64,000 nt of DNA from Cyanomargarita calcarea GSE-NOS-MK-12-04C (GCA_019359595.1 JAHHGZ010000009.1:1-64000), one strand, 5' to 3'. Positions 35,745 through 44,715 are shown, counted from the first letter of the stretch. Made by a program: numbers and translations. The notes: generated by a model not told the origin, from the letters alone.

Positions 35745-38051
35745 TTATTTAGATATTTTAGATGAATTAGTTGCAGGTTCTTTAGATTTAAAATTATCAG
35801 AATCATCGGTTTTGATAAATTCATATAAATCTACCATTTCTCGCCAAATTGTTTCATAATATTTATCTTTGAACCTATTTTCATACATCCAAGGTGCAAT
35901 ATATCCATCATTTGTTTTTGCTTCGCACCAAGCTTTTTCAAAATCTTCTTTCAGTTGAGCTTGTCCTTGTTTGAGTCGAGAGCGAAAATAATAGTAATTT
36001 AAACTTGCTGTGCGTCGTCCTTGTGCGAGGAAACTACGAATTTGATAAAGTTGCGATTTGGGAAAATCTGCTGCTTTTAAAGCTTTGACTGATGCTAATA
36101 AACCATCTAATTCGTGAAGTGTATATGGTGCCGCATATAACTTGAGTGTTACACCCCGTTCTTCTGTTAATGCGTTGTCACGAAAATCTTTGATGCTTGA
36201 TGAAACCATTGTAACTGATTTCATTGTTAGAAAATCTACTGTACCACCGCAATATCCATATTTTTTGATTTTTTTAGCATATTCTTTGGCAGATTTCATT
36301 AACTGTTTGGTCAAATCTTCTGCATAATAAATTGGAGTGTTATAGGCAGTAATCAACACACCACTCGATACGCTTAACTTACATTGAGATGGTTTTGCTT
36401 TTTGCCAGTCGTAACGATGGCTATTTTGTAAATCTGCTGGCTTTTCCGCTTCTAATTTATAGCTATCTTTGTCTTGAATTGTTTCTCCTGGTATCGTGAG
36501 ATTACCCAAAAGAATATTTTCAAAATTGTCACCAATATCTTTAGCTATTTCTAATGCTTTATCTGCGGGAACTATCAAGATAATATCATCACCACCTATG
36601 GTAATAATTTCAAAAGGATGGATAAAATCTCCATTTCCTACTCTTGATTTTGAATCCTCTTGTATCCCTTGTAATTGTCTTGGATGTAAATTATCAGCTA
36701 ATGCTTGAAAGACTGCATATCTAGTGGCTTTATCTACATCTTGGCTAAAATTTTGATATTCTTTAGCTGTGCGGATTTTTTGAATATATCCACCCATGTT
36801 ATTCCCATCAGCATAGATATAGGCAATAAATCCATTGCTTACTTTTCCTAATTGGGTGAGTGACTCTGCAATTTTAACTGATTTAGGATTATAATCCGCA
36901 AAATATTTATTGTTTAGCTGAGTGATGGGTTCTAGAAAATTTTCAAATTTTTCTATCCAATTCTCACATATTAAATCTATATTTATATCTTCTTGTTCAT
37001 AGCCTTTTATTTCTCTGATTTTACCATTTTTAGCTTTATCACCTATTTGACGTTTAATAGCTGTTGTTTCAGATAAATATGGTTCTCCAAGAAGGTTAGT
37101 TGCTTTAGTAATAGCTAGACGTTTTTCTGTTTCATCTCGACGTAAATAGGGATGAGTTTCCAACATTGGTGGATTGCGACGAGTAGGACGATTTTGTGTA
37201 TTGTTTCCTGCACGACGTTGGTTAAATAAAATTGCTAATTTTGTGGTTAATTCATTAAAGCTTTTATGGTTTTTAAAATTTTCTTCTAATTGGGAAGTAT
37301 TTTCTATTTGACCAAAAACACCTTCTACTAATTTGTTTTCATAATTATCTTGATATTTTTCTAACCAAAATGTATCTTTTATATTTTCTCTTAGTAATCC
37401 AAAACGCAATTCTAAAAATCTAAATGAATCCCCTACTGTGCAAGAATTTGCTGTAATAGTTCTCTCAGTATATCTTTTTTCAATAGCATTGGCTAAAATG
37501 TCAACATAAAATTTTGGACAAAAAGCAAGAATATTACCACCACAGGAGTAAATAATCAGTTCGAGAATTAAAGCCTCTGATAATTGAGGATAATTTTCTT
37601 GAAGCCATTCATTTACTTTTGGTATATAAAATTTATAACGATTCTCTAGCTTTGAATGAAAGAATGTAGGTAAATCAATTAAATTAATTTGGTCTAAACG
37701 TGTGGAAGCACCACGAATATCTGGCAACTTGGACTCTTCAAATACATATTGTTTAATCTTCGTCGCACCACCATAAACTAAACCTATTTTAGAATTCCAA
37801 AGCAAAGGATGTTTTTCTGTTAACTCCTGTAACTCATCCAATGTTTTGGGAAATTTTTCTATATCCTCTAATTCTTCCAATTCTCTAACTGCATCAACAA
37901 CATCAGATACTTCCTGGGGAATCTCTCGACCGTTACCTAATGCTTCCCGCATTTGATTCAATATCTCTAAATCATGCTTGGGTGTTTTTTCCTCACCCCA
38001 AGCCAAACACCAAGCAATACCGATATATATTGGATGCATTTTCTCTGTCAT
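35745..38051 (-). CDS. cas10: Cas10 of type III-D CRISPR effector
   Basis: 768 aa from an ATG preceded by GAGGGGG at ideal spacing. Two polymerase/cyclase palm domains are visible: YIYADGNNMGGYIQKI (about 408-423) and ITIGGDDIILIVP (GGDD about 486-489, intact), so cyclic-oligoadenylate synthesis is expected. A C-rich segment (CGGNILAFCPKF, about 168-179) may be structural. The N-terminus lacks an L-L-H-D-x-G-K HD motif (only an isolated KHD near residue 26), so the ssDNA nuclease activity is probably absent. It heads the operon cas10-cas7-csx10-cas11. No CARF-domain effector to receive the second messenger is encoded in the window. Confidence 0.93.
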   Translation of the reverse strand: MTEKMHPIYIGIAWCLAWGEEKTPKHDLEILNQMREALGNGREIPQEVSDVVDAVRELEELEDIEKFPKTLDELQELTEKHPLLWNSKIGLVYGGATKIKQYVFEESKLPDIRGASTRLDQINLIDLPTFFHSKLENRYKFYIPKVNEWLQENYPQLSEALILELIIYSCGGNILAFCPKFYVDILANAIEKRYTERTITANSCTVGDSFRFLELRFGLLRENIKDTFWLEKYQDNYENKLVEGVFGQIENTSQLEENFKNHKSFNELTTKLAILFNQRRAGNNTQNRPTRRNPPMLETHPYLRRDETEKRLAITKATNLLGEPYLSETTAIKRQIGDKAKNGKIREIKGYEQEDINIDLICENWIEKFENFLEPITQLNNKYFADYNPKSVKIAESLTQLGKVSNGFIAYIYADGNNMGGYIQKIRTAKEYQNFSQDVDKATRYAVFQALADNLHPRQLQGIQEDSKSRVGNGDFIHPFEIITIGGDDIILIVPADKALEIAKDIGDNFENILLGNLTIPGETIQDKDSYKLEAEKPADLQNSHRYDWQKAKPSQCKLSVSSGVLITAYNTPIYYAEDLTKQLMKSAKEYAKKIKKYGYCGGTVDFLTMKSVTMVSSSIKDFRDNALTEERGVTLKLYAAPYTLHELDGLLASVKALKAADFPKSQLYQIRSFLAQGRRTASLNYYYFRSRLKQGQAQLKEDFEKAWCEAKTNDGYIAPWMYENRFKDKYYETIWREMVDLYEFIKTDDSDNFKSKEPATNSSKISK

Positions 38052-38448
38052 GATTTACCCCCTCACCTTGCTAACCAAAATTCTTGCCAAAACCTTCACT
38101 ATTTTCCTATCGCAAGTATCAACCCCACGCTGCAAACAATGAACTCTACCCCTTAAAATTGGCGCTTCTGACTCGATAAAATCCTTTTTACCATGATAAT
38201 CGCTGCTTGAGGTCAAAAAAGGCGTTAGGAAAGCTGACCCTTAATTTATACCCCAAAACTTAACTCACTAGTACAGATGCACCTCGGTTAAGTTTAATTA
38301 ACTCACCACCAGGTATCTCCCCAGATGCGAACGACCCCGACGGGGAATATAGATAGATTTGGCCTTCTGAACAATCAACCTAGGAAATAGCGCTTTCCAT
38401 GTATATAGGAAGATATCAGCAAGCAAAACTTTCTCGCTGATTTTATCG
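38052..38448. promoter_or_regulatory. Divergent promoter region between cas10 and cas1
   Basis: About 400 bp holding the promoters of the leftward effector operon and the rightward adaptation genes. At 38328-38364 is a sequence (GCGAACGACCCCGACGGGGA then ATATAGATAG) resembling the decayed repeat at 29198 (...CGGGGAATAGAGATGG), possibly another repeat remnant. No ORF supported. Confidence 0.5.
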
Positions 38449-39462
38449 ATGACTACGACTTTATATTTAACCGAACCGGGAACTATGGTTCGTTACCGCA
38501 ACGAATCGTTGGTAATTACCAGAAAACAAAAATCCCAAACCTGTCGTTTGGGAGAAGTTGATTTAGTCCTGGTATTACCTGGAGTGCAATTCACTGATGT
38601 GGCAATTTCCAAGTTACTCGACAAAGGTATTGAAACCATATTTCTCCGTCAAGATGGTAATTTTCGCGGACGCTTGCAGGGACATTTTGCCACCAATCCT
38701 GCGATTCGTATTTCCCAATATCGCGTTCTCGAAAGCGCTTTTGGTATGGCTTTAGCACAGAAGTTAGTGATGGGGAAAATTCGCAACCAACGGGTATTAC
38801 TGCAACGTCGCAACCGTGCTTCCCAAGGACAAATGGCCGAATTAGCAGAAGCGATCGATTTAATTCAAACCTATTCCTACCAATTACACGATAATTCTAC
38901 CCTGTTAAATCGCAGCGAATTAATGGGTGTGGAAGGAATTTGTGCCCGTACTTACTACCAAGCACTGCGCTATTGGTTCCCCCCCCAATGGAATTTTACC
39001 GGACGCAACCGTCGCCCTCCCCTCGATCCAATTAATGCGTTGATGAGTTGGGGGTATGGAGTATTGTTAGCACGGGTATTTTCTGCCTGTGTCCAAGTGG
39101 GACTCGACCCGTATTTAGGCTTTTTTCATGCCATAGAACCCTACCGTCCCAATTTAGTCTTGGATGTAATGGAGGAATTTCGACCCGTAATTGTAGACCA
39201 AGCAGTAATTTCCATTATCCAATCAAACGTATTAACACCAGAAGATTTTCATCCATCACCCGATGGTGTCGGTGTGTGGGTAGGTGATGTGGCAAAAAAA
39301 TTATTCCTAGCGGAGTTGGAAAAGCAATTTCGCAACACGATTATATATCCACCGCAAAACCGCAACCTGAGCATGACCCAAATTATTTTAGAACAAGCCC
39401 GCAGCTTGGGACGGTGTTTGCTGGAATTAAACACAGATTACGAGGCTTTTGTAATCAAATGA
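38449..39462 (+). CDS. cas1: CRISPR integrase Cas1
   Basis: 337 aa, the usual size. Catalytic metal-binding residues are seen in the order Glu (GVEGICARTYY, about 165), His (GFFHAIEPYRPNLVLDVMEEF, about 228) and the acidic residues of that same segment. The N-terminal beta-sandwich has VLVLPGVQFTDVAISKLLDKG. Cas1 with Cas2 integrates new spacers at the leader end of the array. No reverse transcriptase or Cas6 is fused. cas2 follows after 47 bp, and the array lies 330 bp beyond cas2. Confidence 0.96.
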   Translation: MTTTLYLTEPGTMVRYRNESLVITRKQKSQTCRLGEVDLVLVLPGVQFTDVAISKLLDKGIETIFLRQDGNFRGRLQGHFATNPAIRISQYRVLESAFGMALAQKLVMGKIRNQRVLLQRRNRASQGQMAELAEAIDLIQTYSYQLHDNSTLLNRSELMGVEGICARTYYQALRYWFPPQWNFTGRNRRPPLDPINALMSWGYGVLLARVFSACVQVGLDPYLGFFHAIEPYRPNLVLDVMEEFRPVIVDQAVISIIQSNVLTPEDFHPSPDGVGVWVGDVAKKLFLAELEKQFRNTIIYPPQNRNLSMTQIILEQARSLGRCLLELNTDYEAFVIK

Positions 39463-39509
39463 CCGAAGAAAGACATTCATGAAGTAGGCAGGAGGTAAAA
39501 GAGAAAAGA

Positions 39510-39794
39510 ATGATAAAACTTTGGTTAGTTTGCTACGACATTCCAGACGACAAACGTCGCACCAAATTAGCAAAACTCCTCGAACAACATTGTCAGCGTG
39601 TCCAATATTCGGTGTTTGAATGTCCTTTGGAAACAAATATTATCAGCCATCTTTTGGCGACACGCTGGTTGCTGGTACTCAAAGTTAGCGAAGATAATCT
39701 GCGGGTTTATCCCCTCGATGCTAGCGCTAAACAAAAGGTACGGGTATATGGAAGTGCCGAACCCTACGAACCGCCTGATTATTTAATTTTGTAA
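39510..39794 (+). CDS. cas2: CRISPR-associated protein Cas2
   Basis: 94 aa with the ferredoxin-like Cas2 fold: LWLVCYDIPDDKRRTKLAKL with the conserved Asp at the end of strand 1, QRVQYSVFECPLE, then RVYPLDASAKQKVRVYG. Standard length. It forms the Cas1-Cas2 integration complex with the upstream gene. An AGGAGG lies slightly far (about 15 nt) from the ATG. Confidence 0.95.
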   Translation: MIKLWLVCYDIPDDKRRTKLAKLLEQHCQRVQYSVFECPLETNIISHLLATRWLLVLKVSEDNLRVYPLDASAKQKVRVYGSAEPYEPPDYLIL

Positions 39795-40126
39795 CAATTA
39801 GAGTCGGGGGTGAGAGAGGAATGTTCTGGCTCAAGTTGCCTTGACATCTAGCTTTCAAGCAATGTAACAAAATGTAAATTAAATCTTGCAAATGACGCAG
39901 TGAGGATGAAAAACTATGAGTGAGTAAAGCTTTGCTAGTTAAAGAAAAGTAATATTTTTTAGCTTGACTCGTGCCTGTTTTGCGATAATATGAAGGCTGA
40001 AAGTATTTTTTGGCGCTATATGTTTTTGGGAATGTGTACTGTATCTCTAGAACACATCATCAATTCCGTAAGTTGGCGCAACTGCACCTTGAAAGCTAAA
40101 TACAGTAATGGTTTTCAATAGGTAGG
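39795..40126 (+). promoter_or_regulatory. CRISPR leader
   Basis: A 332-bp AT-rich, gene-free stretch between cas2 and the first repeat. Its position, and the fact that the first two repeats share a private end mutation, mark this side as the leader (growing end). It should contain the array promoter; I could not fix -35/-10 boxes with confidence. Confidence 0.7.
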
Positions 40127-42051
40127 GTTTTAGACTACCTTTTCCCCGCAAGGGGACGGAAATCAGTACCAGTTGCAGCACCGGGGGCAATGTAGGCATT
40201 GCGTTTTAGACTACCTTTTCCCCGCAAGGGGACGGAAATGCAGCACCGGGGGCAATGTAGGCATTGCCTCCTTGTGTTTTAGACTACCTTTTCCCCGCAA
40301 GGGGACGGAAACGGAGAGTTTCGTTTATTCTCAGGAGAAAAATATGAATAGTTTTAGACTACCTTTTCCCCGCAAGGGGACGGAAACGGTGTTGTTCAGC
40401 GTTGGCTGAACGACTACACCGTTTTAGACTACCTTTTCCCCGCAAGGGGACGGAAACGGATAAACAACATAGTCGTGCTTTAGCCGATGCCATTAAAAAA
40501 AAAAGTTTTAGACTACCTTTTCCCCGCAAGGGGACGGAAACTTCATCAAGTAAATTGAAAAACGGGAAGTTGCTGCAGTTTTAGACTACCTTTTCCCCGC
40601 AAGGGGACGGAAACAGAACGAATATATACCTTATCACCCTCATCAGTTTTTGTTTTAGACTACCTTTTCCCCGCAAGGGGACGGAAACTCTTTGATACCA
40701 TAACCATAATAAAAACCAAACGAATTTACGTTTTAGACTACCTTTTCCCCGCAAGGGGACGGAAACTGTTGATAGGTTGAACCATCCAACTGAAATGTTG
40801 CACATGTTTTAGACTACCTTTTCCCCGCAAGGGGACGGAAACATTCAACAACGAGCAAAGATTGCTCGTTAATTAGGTTTTGAAGTTTTAGACTACCTTT
40901 TCCCCGCAAGGGGACGGAAACATCATCAGAAACGTTACTGTTGATATCATCAAAAGTAACGTTTTAGACTACCTTTTCCCCGCAAGGGGACGGAAACCTT
41001 TTGGATTTTCATAATAAAAAAGAAAAACTATTTTTGAGTTTTAGACTACCTTTTCCCCGCAAGGGGACGGAAACTGTTAGAACTACTTCGTTTTCATTGC
41101 CTCTTTTTTTATCGTTTTAGACTACCTTTTCCCCGCAAGGGGACGGAAACGCATGTTGCGAAGATGTTTGAAATTGATAAAATCAAATGTTTTAGACTAC
41201 CTTTTCCCCGCAAGGGGACGGAAACAGTAAACAACCGAAATGCTTTGATCTTTCTTCATTTGTTTTAGACTACCTTTTCCCCGCAAGGGGACGGAAACAT
41301 AAATCAACTGAAAAAGTTAAGAAGATTTTCAATTGAAAAAGTTTTAGACTACCTTTTCCCCGCAAGGGGACGGAAACACAAAAGGTTATTCTCTAGTACA
41401 GGCGCTGTATAAATAGGGTTTTAGACTACCTTTTCCCCGCAAGGGGACGGAAACGCAACAACAGCAGCGACAACAGCAATGGCGGTGTTAACAGTTTTAG
41501 ACTACCTTTTCCCCGCAAGGGGACGGAAACTTGTGGTAACGTTGGTGACGTTGGTCGCTGGCTGCGCGGCGTTTTAGACTACCTTTTCCCCGCAAGGGGA
41601 CGGAAACAATTTTGTCTTCTTGTAAGCAGTTGATTTTGTATCTCGTTTTAGACTACCTTTTCCCCGCAAGGGGACGGAAACACACACGGTGTCGTGCGTT
41701 TTTTTGTTAGCTTCTGCGGGTTTTAGACTACCTTTTCCCCGCAAGGGGACGGAAACATGATACTCGGTCATAATCACTTGGGAAGCGATTATGAGTTTTA
41801 GACTACCTTTTCCCCGCAAGGGGACGGAAACACTTCCTTCCATGGATTGCGCGAGCACGTTGTTGACGTGTTTTAGACTACCTTTTCCCCGCAAGGGGAC
41901 GGAAACCATAACTGCGTGCCAAATCTCATCTTGCGCCTTTGTTGTTTTAGACTACCTTTTCCCCGCAAGAGGACGGAAACGTCCCACAAGCCATTGCTGG
42001 CTGGGAAGGAATAAGTTTTAGACTACCTTTTCCCCGCAAGGGGACGGAAAC
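40127..42051 (+). CRISPR. CRISPR array: 26 repeats of 37 bp, 25 spacers
   Basis: The repeat begins GTTTTAGACTACC and ends GGACGGAAAC. Its centre TCCCC-GCAA-GGGGA is a stable stem with a GNRA-like loop, and the last 8 nt (ACGGAAAC) would be the crRNA 5' handle. Repeat starts: 40127, 40203, 40276, 40351, 40421, 40505, 40578, 40652, 40730, 40806, 40885, 40961, 41038, 41114, 41189, 41262, 41341, 41418, 41494, 41571, 41645, 41720, 41795, 41870, 41944, 42015. Spacers are 33-47 bp. Repeats 1 and 2 end in T instead of C. Repeat 25 has CAAGAGGAC for CAAGGGGAC, a decayed trailer-side repeat. Spacers 1 and 2 share 28 bp. Confidence 0.98.
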
Positions 42052-42395
42052 AGCCCCGTGTCTTCAGACCGGGGTGCTGACACGTTCCGTCGTAACACGA
42101 AGATTTTTATCCTCAGTATTTTACAAGTCGCAGTGCGAGAGAATAAGACCCCATCGCCACCCCTATGGTACAGTGCAAAGAGTATCCCACCCCTCAATCG
42201 TTGACTTGAGAGTGGCAATTTCTGCTTCTATGAACCCTTTGACACCTGTGATATAATAATAGTCTGGGTAGAGTAAATTTAAATTATTTTGTGGCGATGG
42301 GTGCGGTGGGTTGCGCCTACGCAATAGTTTTGTATCACCAAAATAACTAAAAAGGTCTTTCAATAGAAGAAATAGTTTGATAAATTGCATTCTGA
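42052..42395. other. Array trailer and spacer DNA
   Basis: Directly after the last repeat is a hairpin-like AGCCCCGTGTCTTCAGACCG / GGGTGCT sequence that recalls the subterminal hairpins of IS200/IS605 elements. No tnpA or tnpB is present. The remainder is non-coding; ORFs crossing it are not protein-like. Confidence 0.4.
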
Positions 42396-42531
42396 TACCA
42401 ATTTGCTGTGTTAGCGAAGCTTGCCCTTCGGGCAAGCTGCATATAATTTTTCCCCCTCCAAACCTCCCCTTTACAAGGGGAGGTGCCGCAGGCGGTGGGG
42501 TTTTTGTATGCATCTTCATATAAAAATGGTA
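42396..42531. mobile_element. MITE copy C (TACC...GGTA family), 136 bp
   Basis: Starts TACCAATTTGCTGTGTTAGC, ends (complement) TACCATTTTTATATGAAGAT. It is flanked by TGA on both sides. It carries an inner palindrome GCTTGCCCTTCGGGCAAGC, perhaps a small repeat nested in the MITE. Nearly identical to copy D at 43357 in inverted orientation. Confidence 0.88.
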
Positions 42532-42569
42532 TGAGTATGCTAAGTGGATAGAATAAACTCGTTAAATTG

Positions 42570-42656
42570 ATGTTGCGTATCGCCGAACTTGAAGGTGGTG
42601 AAGGATTGGATGGTAAAACTGTTTTGGCAGAAATATTAGATAGATATAAAAGATAA
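42570..42656 (+). pseudogene. 28-codon gene scrap
   Basis: ATG to TAA encoding a short peptide (MLRIAELEGGEGLDGKTVLA then EILDRYKR). It looks like the tail of a longer protein and has no independent start signal. Parent gene not identified. Confidence 0.3.
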
Positions 42657-42728
42657 AAGAGCGTGTCTAGAACTATGTGCAGAAGGCAAAAGGGAGAAAG
42701 AATAATAGATATAGGAGATTAATTAAAG

Positions 42729-43349
42729 ATGACGCAAATTATTCAGGCTGAAAAAGTCAAGTTGTATGATTTAGAGAAAAAATTTAAACTACGATTGTCG
42801 GAAAATAAGAATTTTTTCTCAGAATGGCAAGAAGATTTACCAGAGTTAAGTGAGATTGAAAAACAACAATTAGACCAAGTAAAAGCGAGTTATTTAAACT
42901 TAACTAAACGTCCTATGCTTGAGGATATGGTTAAGATGGTGGTGCTGTCACCTTTATTAAGTAATGCAGGCTTTTATTTGCCACCTTTTTATTCAGCAAG
43001 TGAGTCATCGGTGGAAATTTGCGACGAGGATAAAGAGGTAACTATTCGTGGTAAAATTGATGTTTTGGTTTTGCAAGACCAGCTTTGGATTATTGTCATT
43101 GAATCGAAGCAAGCAGGTTTTTCTCTAGAGGTGGGGATTCCTCAAGCTTTGGCTTATATGTTAGCAAATCCTCAATCAGATAAACCCATGTTTGGGTTGG
43201 TGACAAATGGGGGGAATTTTATTTTTATGAAAATGATTGGGGGAGAACAGCCAATTTATGCATTGTCTGATGAATTTACTCTCAGACGAGGAAATGATTT
43301 ATACATGGTTTTAAGGATTTTAAAGCGGTTGGGTCAATTGTTTGTATAG
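42729..43349 (+). CDS. PD-(D/E)XK nuclease (type I restriction R-subunit N-terminal-like), orphan
   Basis: 206 aa. The nuclease core GKIDVLVLQDQLWIIVIESK (about 101-120) contains the Asp and the Glu-x-Lys of the PD-(D/E)XK fold. It is followed by QALAYMLANPQSDKPMFGLV, as in the N-terminal endonuclease domain of HsdR-like proteins. No helicase domain, HsdM or HsdS is present, and many cyanobacteria carry such stand-alone versions. Two MITE copies in opposite orientation bracket the gene (42396 and 43357), the right one only 7 bp after the stop. Function is probably defence-related, by fold only. Confidence 0.78.
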   Translation: MTQIIQAEKVKLYDLEKKFKLRLSENKNFFSEWQEDLPELSEIEKQQLDQVKASYLNLTKRPMLEDMVKMVVLSPLLSNAGFYLPPFYSASESSVEICDEDKEVTIRGKIDVLVLQDQLWIIVIESKQAGFSLEVGIPQALAYMLANPQSDKPMFGLVTNGGNFIFMKMIGGEQPIYALSDEFTLRRGNDLYMVLRILKRLGQLFV

Positions 43350-43356
43350 AAGGTAA

Positions 43357-43494
43357 TACCATTTTTATATGAAGATGCATATAAAAACCCCACCCCCTGC
43401 GGCACTTCCCCGTATGCTTAGGGGAGGTTTGGAGGGGTAAAAATTATATGCAGCTTGCCCGAAGGGCAAGCTTCGCTAACACAGCAAATTGGTA
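43357..43494. mobile_element. MITE copy D (TACC...GGTA family), 138 bp
   Basis: Inverted relative to copy C. It begins TACCATTTTTATATGAAGAT and ends (complement) TACCAATTTGCTGTGTTAGC. The flanking trinucleotide is TAA on both sides, different from copy C, so each copy inserted on its own target. Confidence 0.88.
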
Positions 43495-43631
43495 TAAGAT
43501 TTTTTTTATGTAAACTTCGGACCCTTGAAGCTGAAATTCTTTGGGTAAAATTACTGTTTGATTATCACCGTTTGTTATTAGTTGAGCAGTATTCATCTTT
43601 AAGCCTCCCATTTTCAGACTAACAAATTACA

Positions 43632-43916
43632 TCAACAATTTATAAAAGCATTTAGTTTTATTTTAGACAATAAAACATTGTATTTTACGAAGCCTCCACA
43701 TATTTGCACAGAGTAGTTGGTTCGGGAATCGGCAACCGCTTCTTCTCGCAATCCGTCCAAATCAAAAGCGTTAACGAAGCTTACCGGAGGTATCGCTTCT
43801 TTAATTTGTTGGTTAACTTCTTGAAGAGTTATACCAGTAGCTACACATCCAGGTAAATCTGGTACATAAGCTGAATAGTTGTTTGTTGCTTTTTTGATTA
43901 CAATTGGATGACGCAT
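43632..43916 (-). pseudogene. hicB: HicB-type antitoxin gene, repeat-inserted and frameshifted
   Basis: Starts as a normal HicB: MRHPIVIKKATNNYSAYVPD, then LPGCVATGITLQEVNQQIKEAI. Here a 24-bp dispersed repeat (43768-43791) adds eight residues (PPVSFVNA), then FDLDGLREE. After this a one-base change shifts the frame; the other frame reads RLPIPEPTTLCKYVEAS and stops at 43685, the normal HicB ending. The annotated frame continues with an unrelated tail to 43632. No hicA toxin is nearby. It abuts the Uma2 gene with a 1-bp overlap. Confidence 0.85.
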
Positions 43917-44503
43917 TAGTTTTCCTCCTCTTCTGTTTCAAATACAACACCTTCATACAGTAGTGCGATGGGCAACTCAAATTCGATGCTGGATAGGGTA
44001 ATAATATCTCCCTCGGTGTAGGGATAGTAAAGCCACATTCTTCCCTCTCCCCGACAGTAACGTTCGACAGAGATTGTTTCCGAATCTATCAATAAATATT
44101 CTTGTAAAGAGGGCATTTTTAGGTAATTAGTAAATTTTTCACCCCTATCTTTCCCGCTTGTACCGGGGGAAAGAACTTCGGCTATTATTTTCGGGTTTTG
44201 AATAAATTTACGGGCATTGAGGTCTTGAGGGTCGCAACTGACGATAACATCAGGATAATAGTAAGGACTTTTAGAACTAACTTGCACCTTTACGTCTGAC
44301 ACATTCACTCGGCAACCTCTAACACGTAAATGTGGGTATAAGGTTCTATAAAAATTAAGTGCAATGTCATTGTGGGGAATTGTACCACCTGTCATGGCAA
44401 AAACTTCGCCGTTGAAATATTCGTAGCGGAGGTCTTGCAGGGGTTCCCATTCGAGATATTCCTCGATGGTCATTTTTTCCGGTTGTTGGGGAATTGTTAT
44501 CAT
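43916..44503 (-). CDS. Uma2-family endonuclease-like protein (DUF820)
   Basis: 195 aa: MTIEEYLEWEPLQDLRYEYF, FNGEVFAMTGGTIPHNDIAL, the fold's acidic residues in YYPDVIVSCDPQD and IIAEVLSPGTSGKDRGEKF, and LQEYLLIDSETISVERY. It differs clearly from the other family member at 19451. The overlapping hicB relic downstream suggests co-transcription. Function unknown beyond the nuclease fold. Confidence 0.88.
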   Translation of the reverse strand: MITIPQQPEKMTIEEYLEWEPLQDLRYEYFNGEVFAMTGGTIPHNDIALNFYRTLYPHLRVRGCRVNVSDVKVQVSSKSPYYYPDVIVSCDPQDLNARKFIQNPKIIAEVLSPGTSGKDRGEKFTNYLKMPSLQEYLLIDSETISVERYCRGEGRMWLYYPYTEGDIITLSSIEFELPIALLYEGVVFETEEEEN

Positions 44504-44715
44504 AGCAGGGTTTTTTCAGTTTGCTTTGATTTTAGCGAATATGGCAGAGCCGAAGCATTTTTGAAAGCTGCAACTCCAGAAATTGAAGCTCGTTTGATAG
44601 CTCAAGCAGCAGCACAGGGTATGATTCAATTCTATAAAATAATACTTTGTCAGTGGTCAATAGTTATGAGTCGGTTGATTCTAAACTATTTATATAAAGA
44701 GAGGGGATTAAGAAC
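44504..44715. other. Short spacer with a possible coding scrap
   Basis: Positions 44530-44625 read on the plus strand EYGRAEAFLKAATPEIEARL and IAQAAAQGM, which looks protein-like but has no start or stop of its own. It may be a gene remnant, with parent unknown. A GAGAGGGG ribosome site for the ferredoxin lies at the right edge. Confidence 0.3.

Noticed and set aside
35745-38051. Possible HD nuclease domain in Cas10 from the KHD near residue 26
   Set aside because: An isolated His-Asp without the L-L-H-D-x-G-K context or later His residues is not enough.
40173-42021. ORFs with repeated FRLPFPRKGTET or SVPLRGKGSLK text
   Set aside because: They are translations of the CRISPR repeats and spacers, not genes.
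42052-42090. Extra CRISPR spacer or an IS605 end
   Set aside because: No repeat follows it and no transposase is present; the hairpin likeness alone is too weak to call.
42163-42519. 118-aa minus-strand ORF
   Set aside because: Most of it is the translated MITE copy C.
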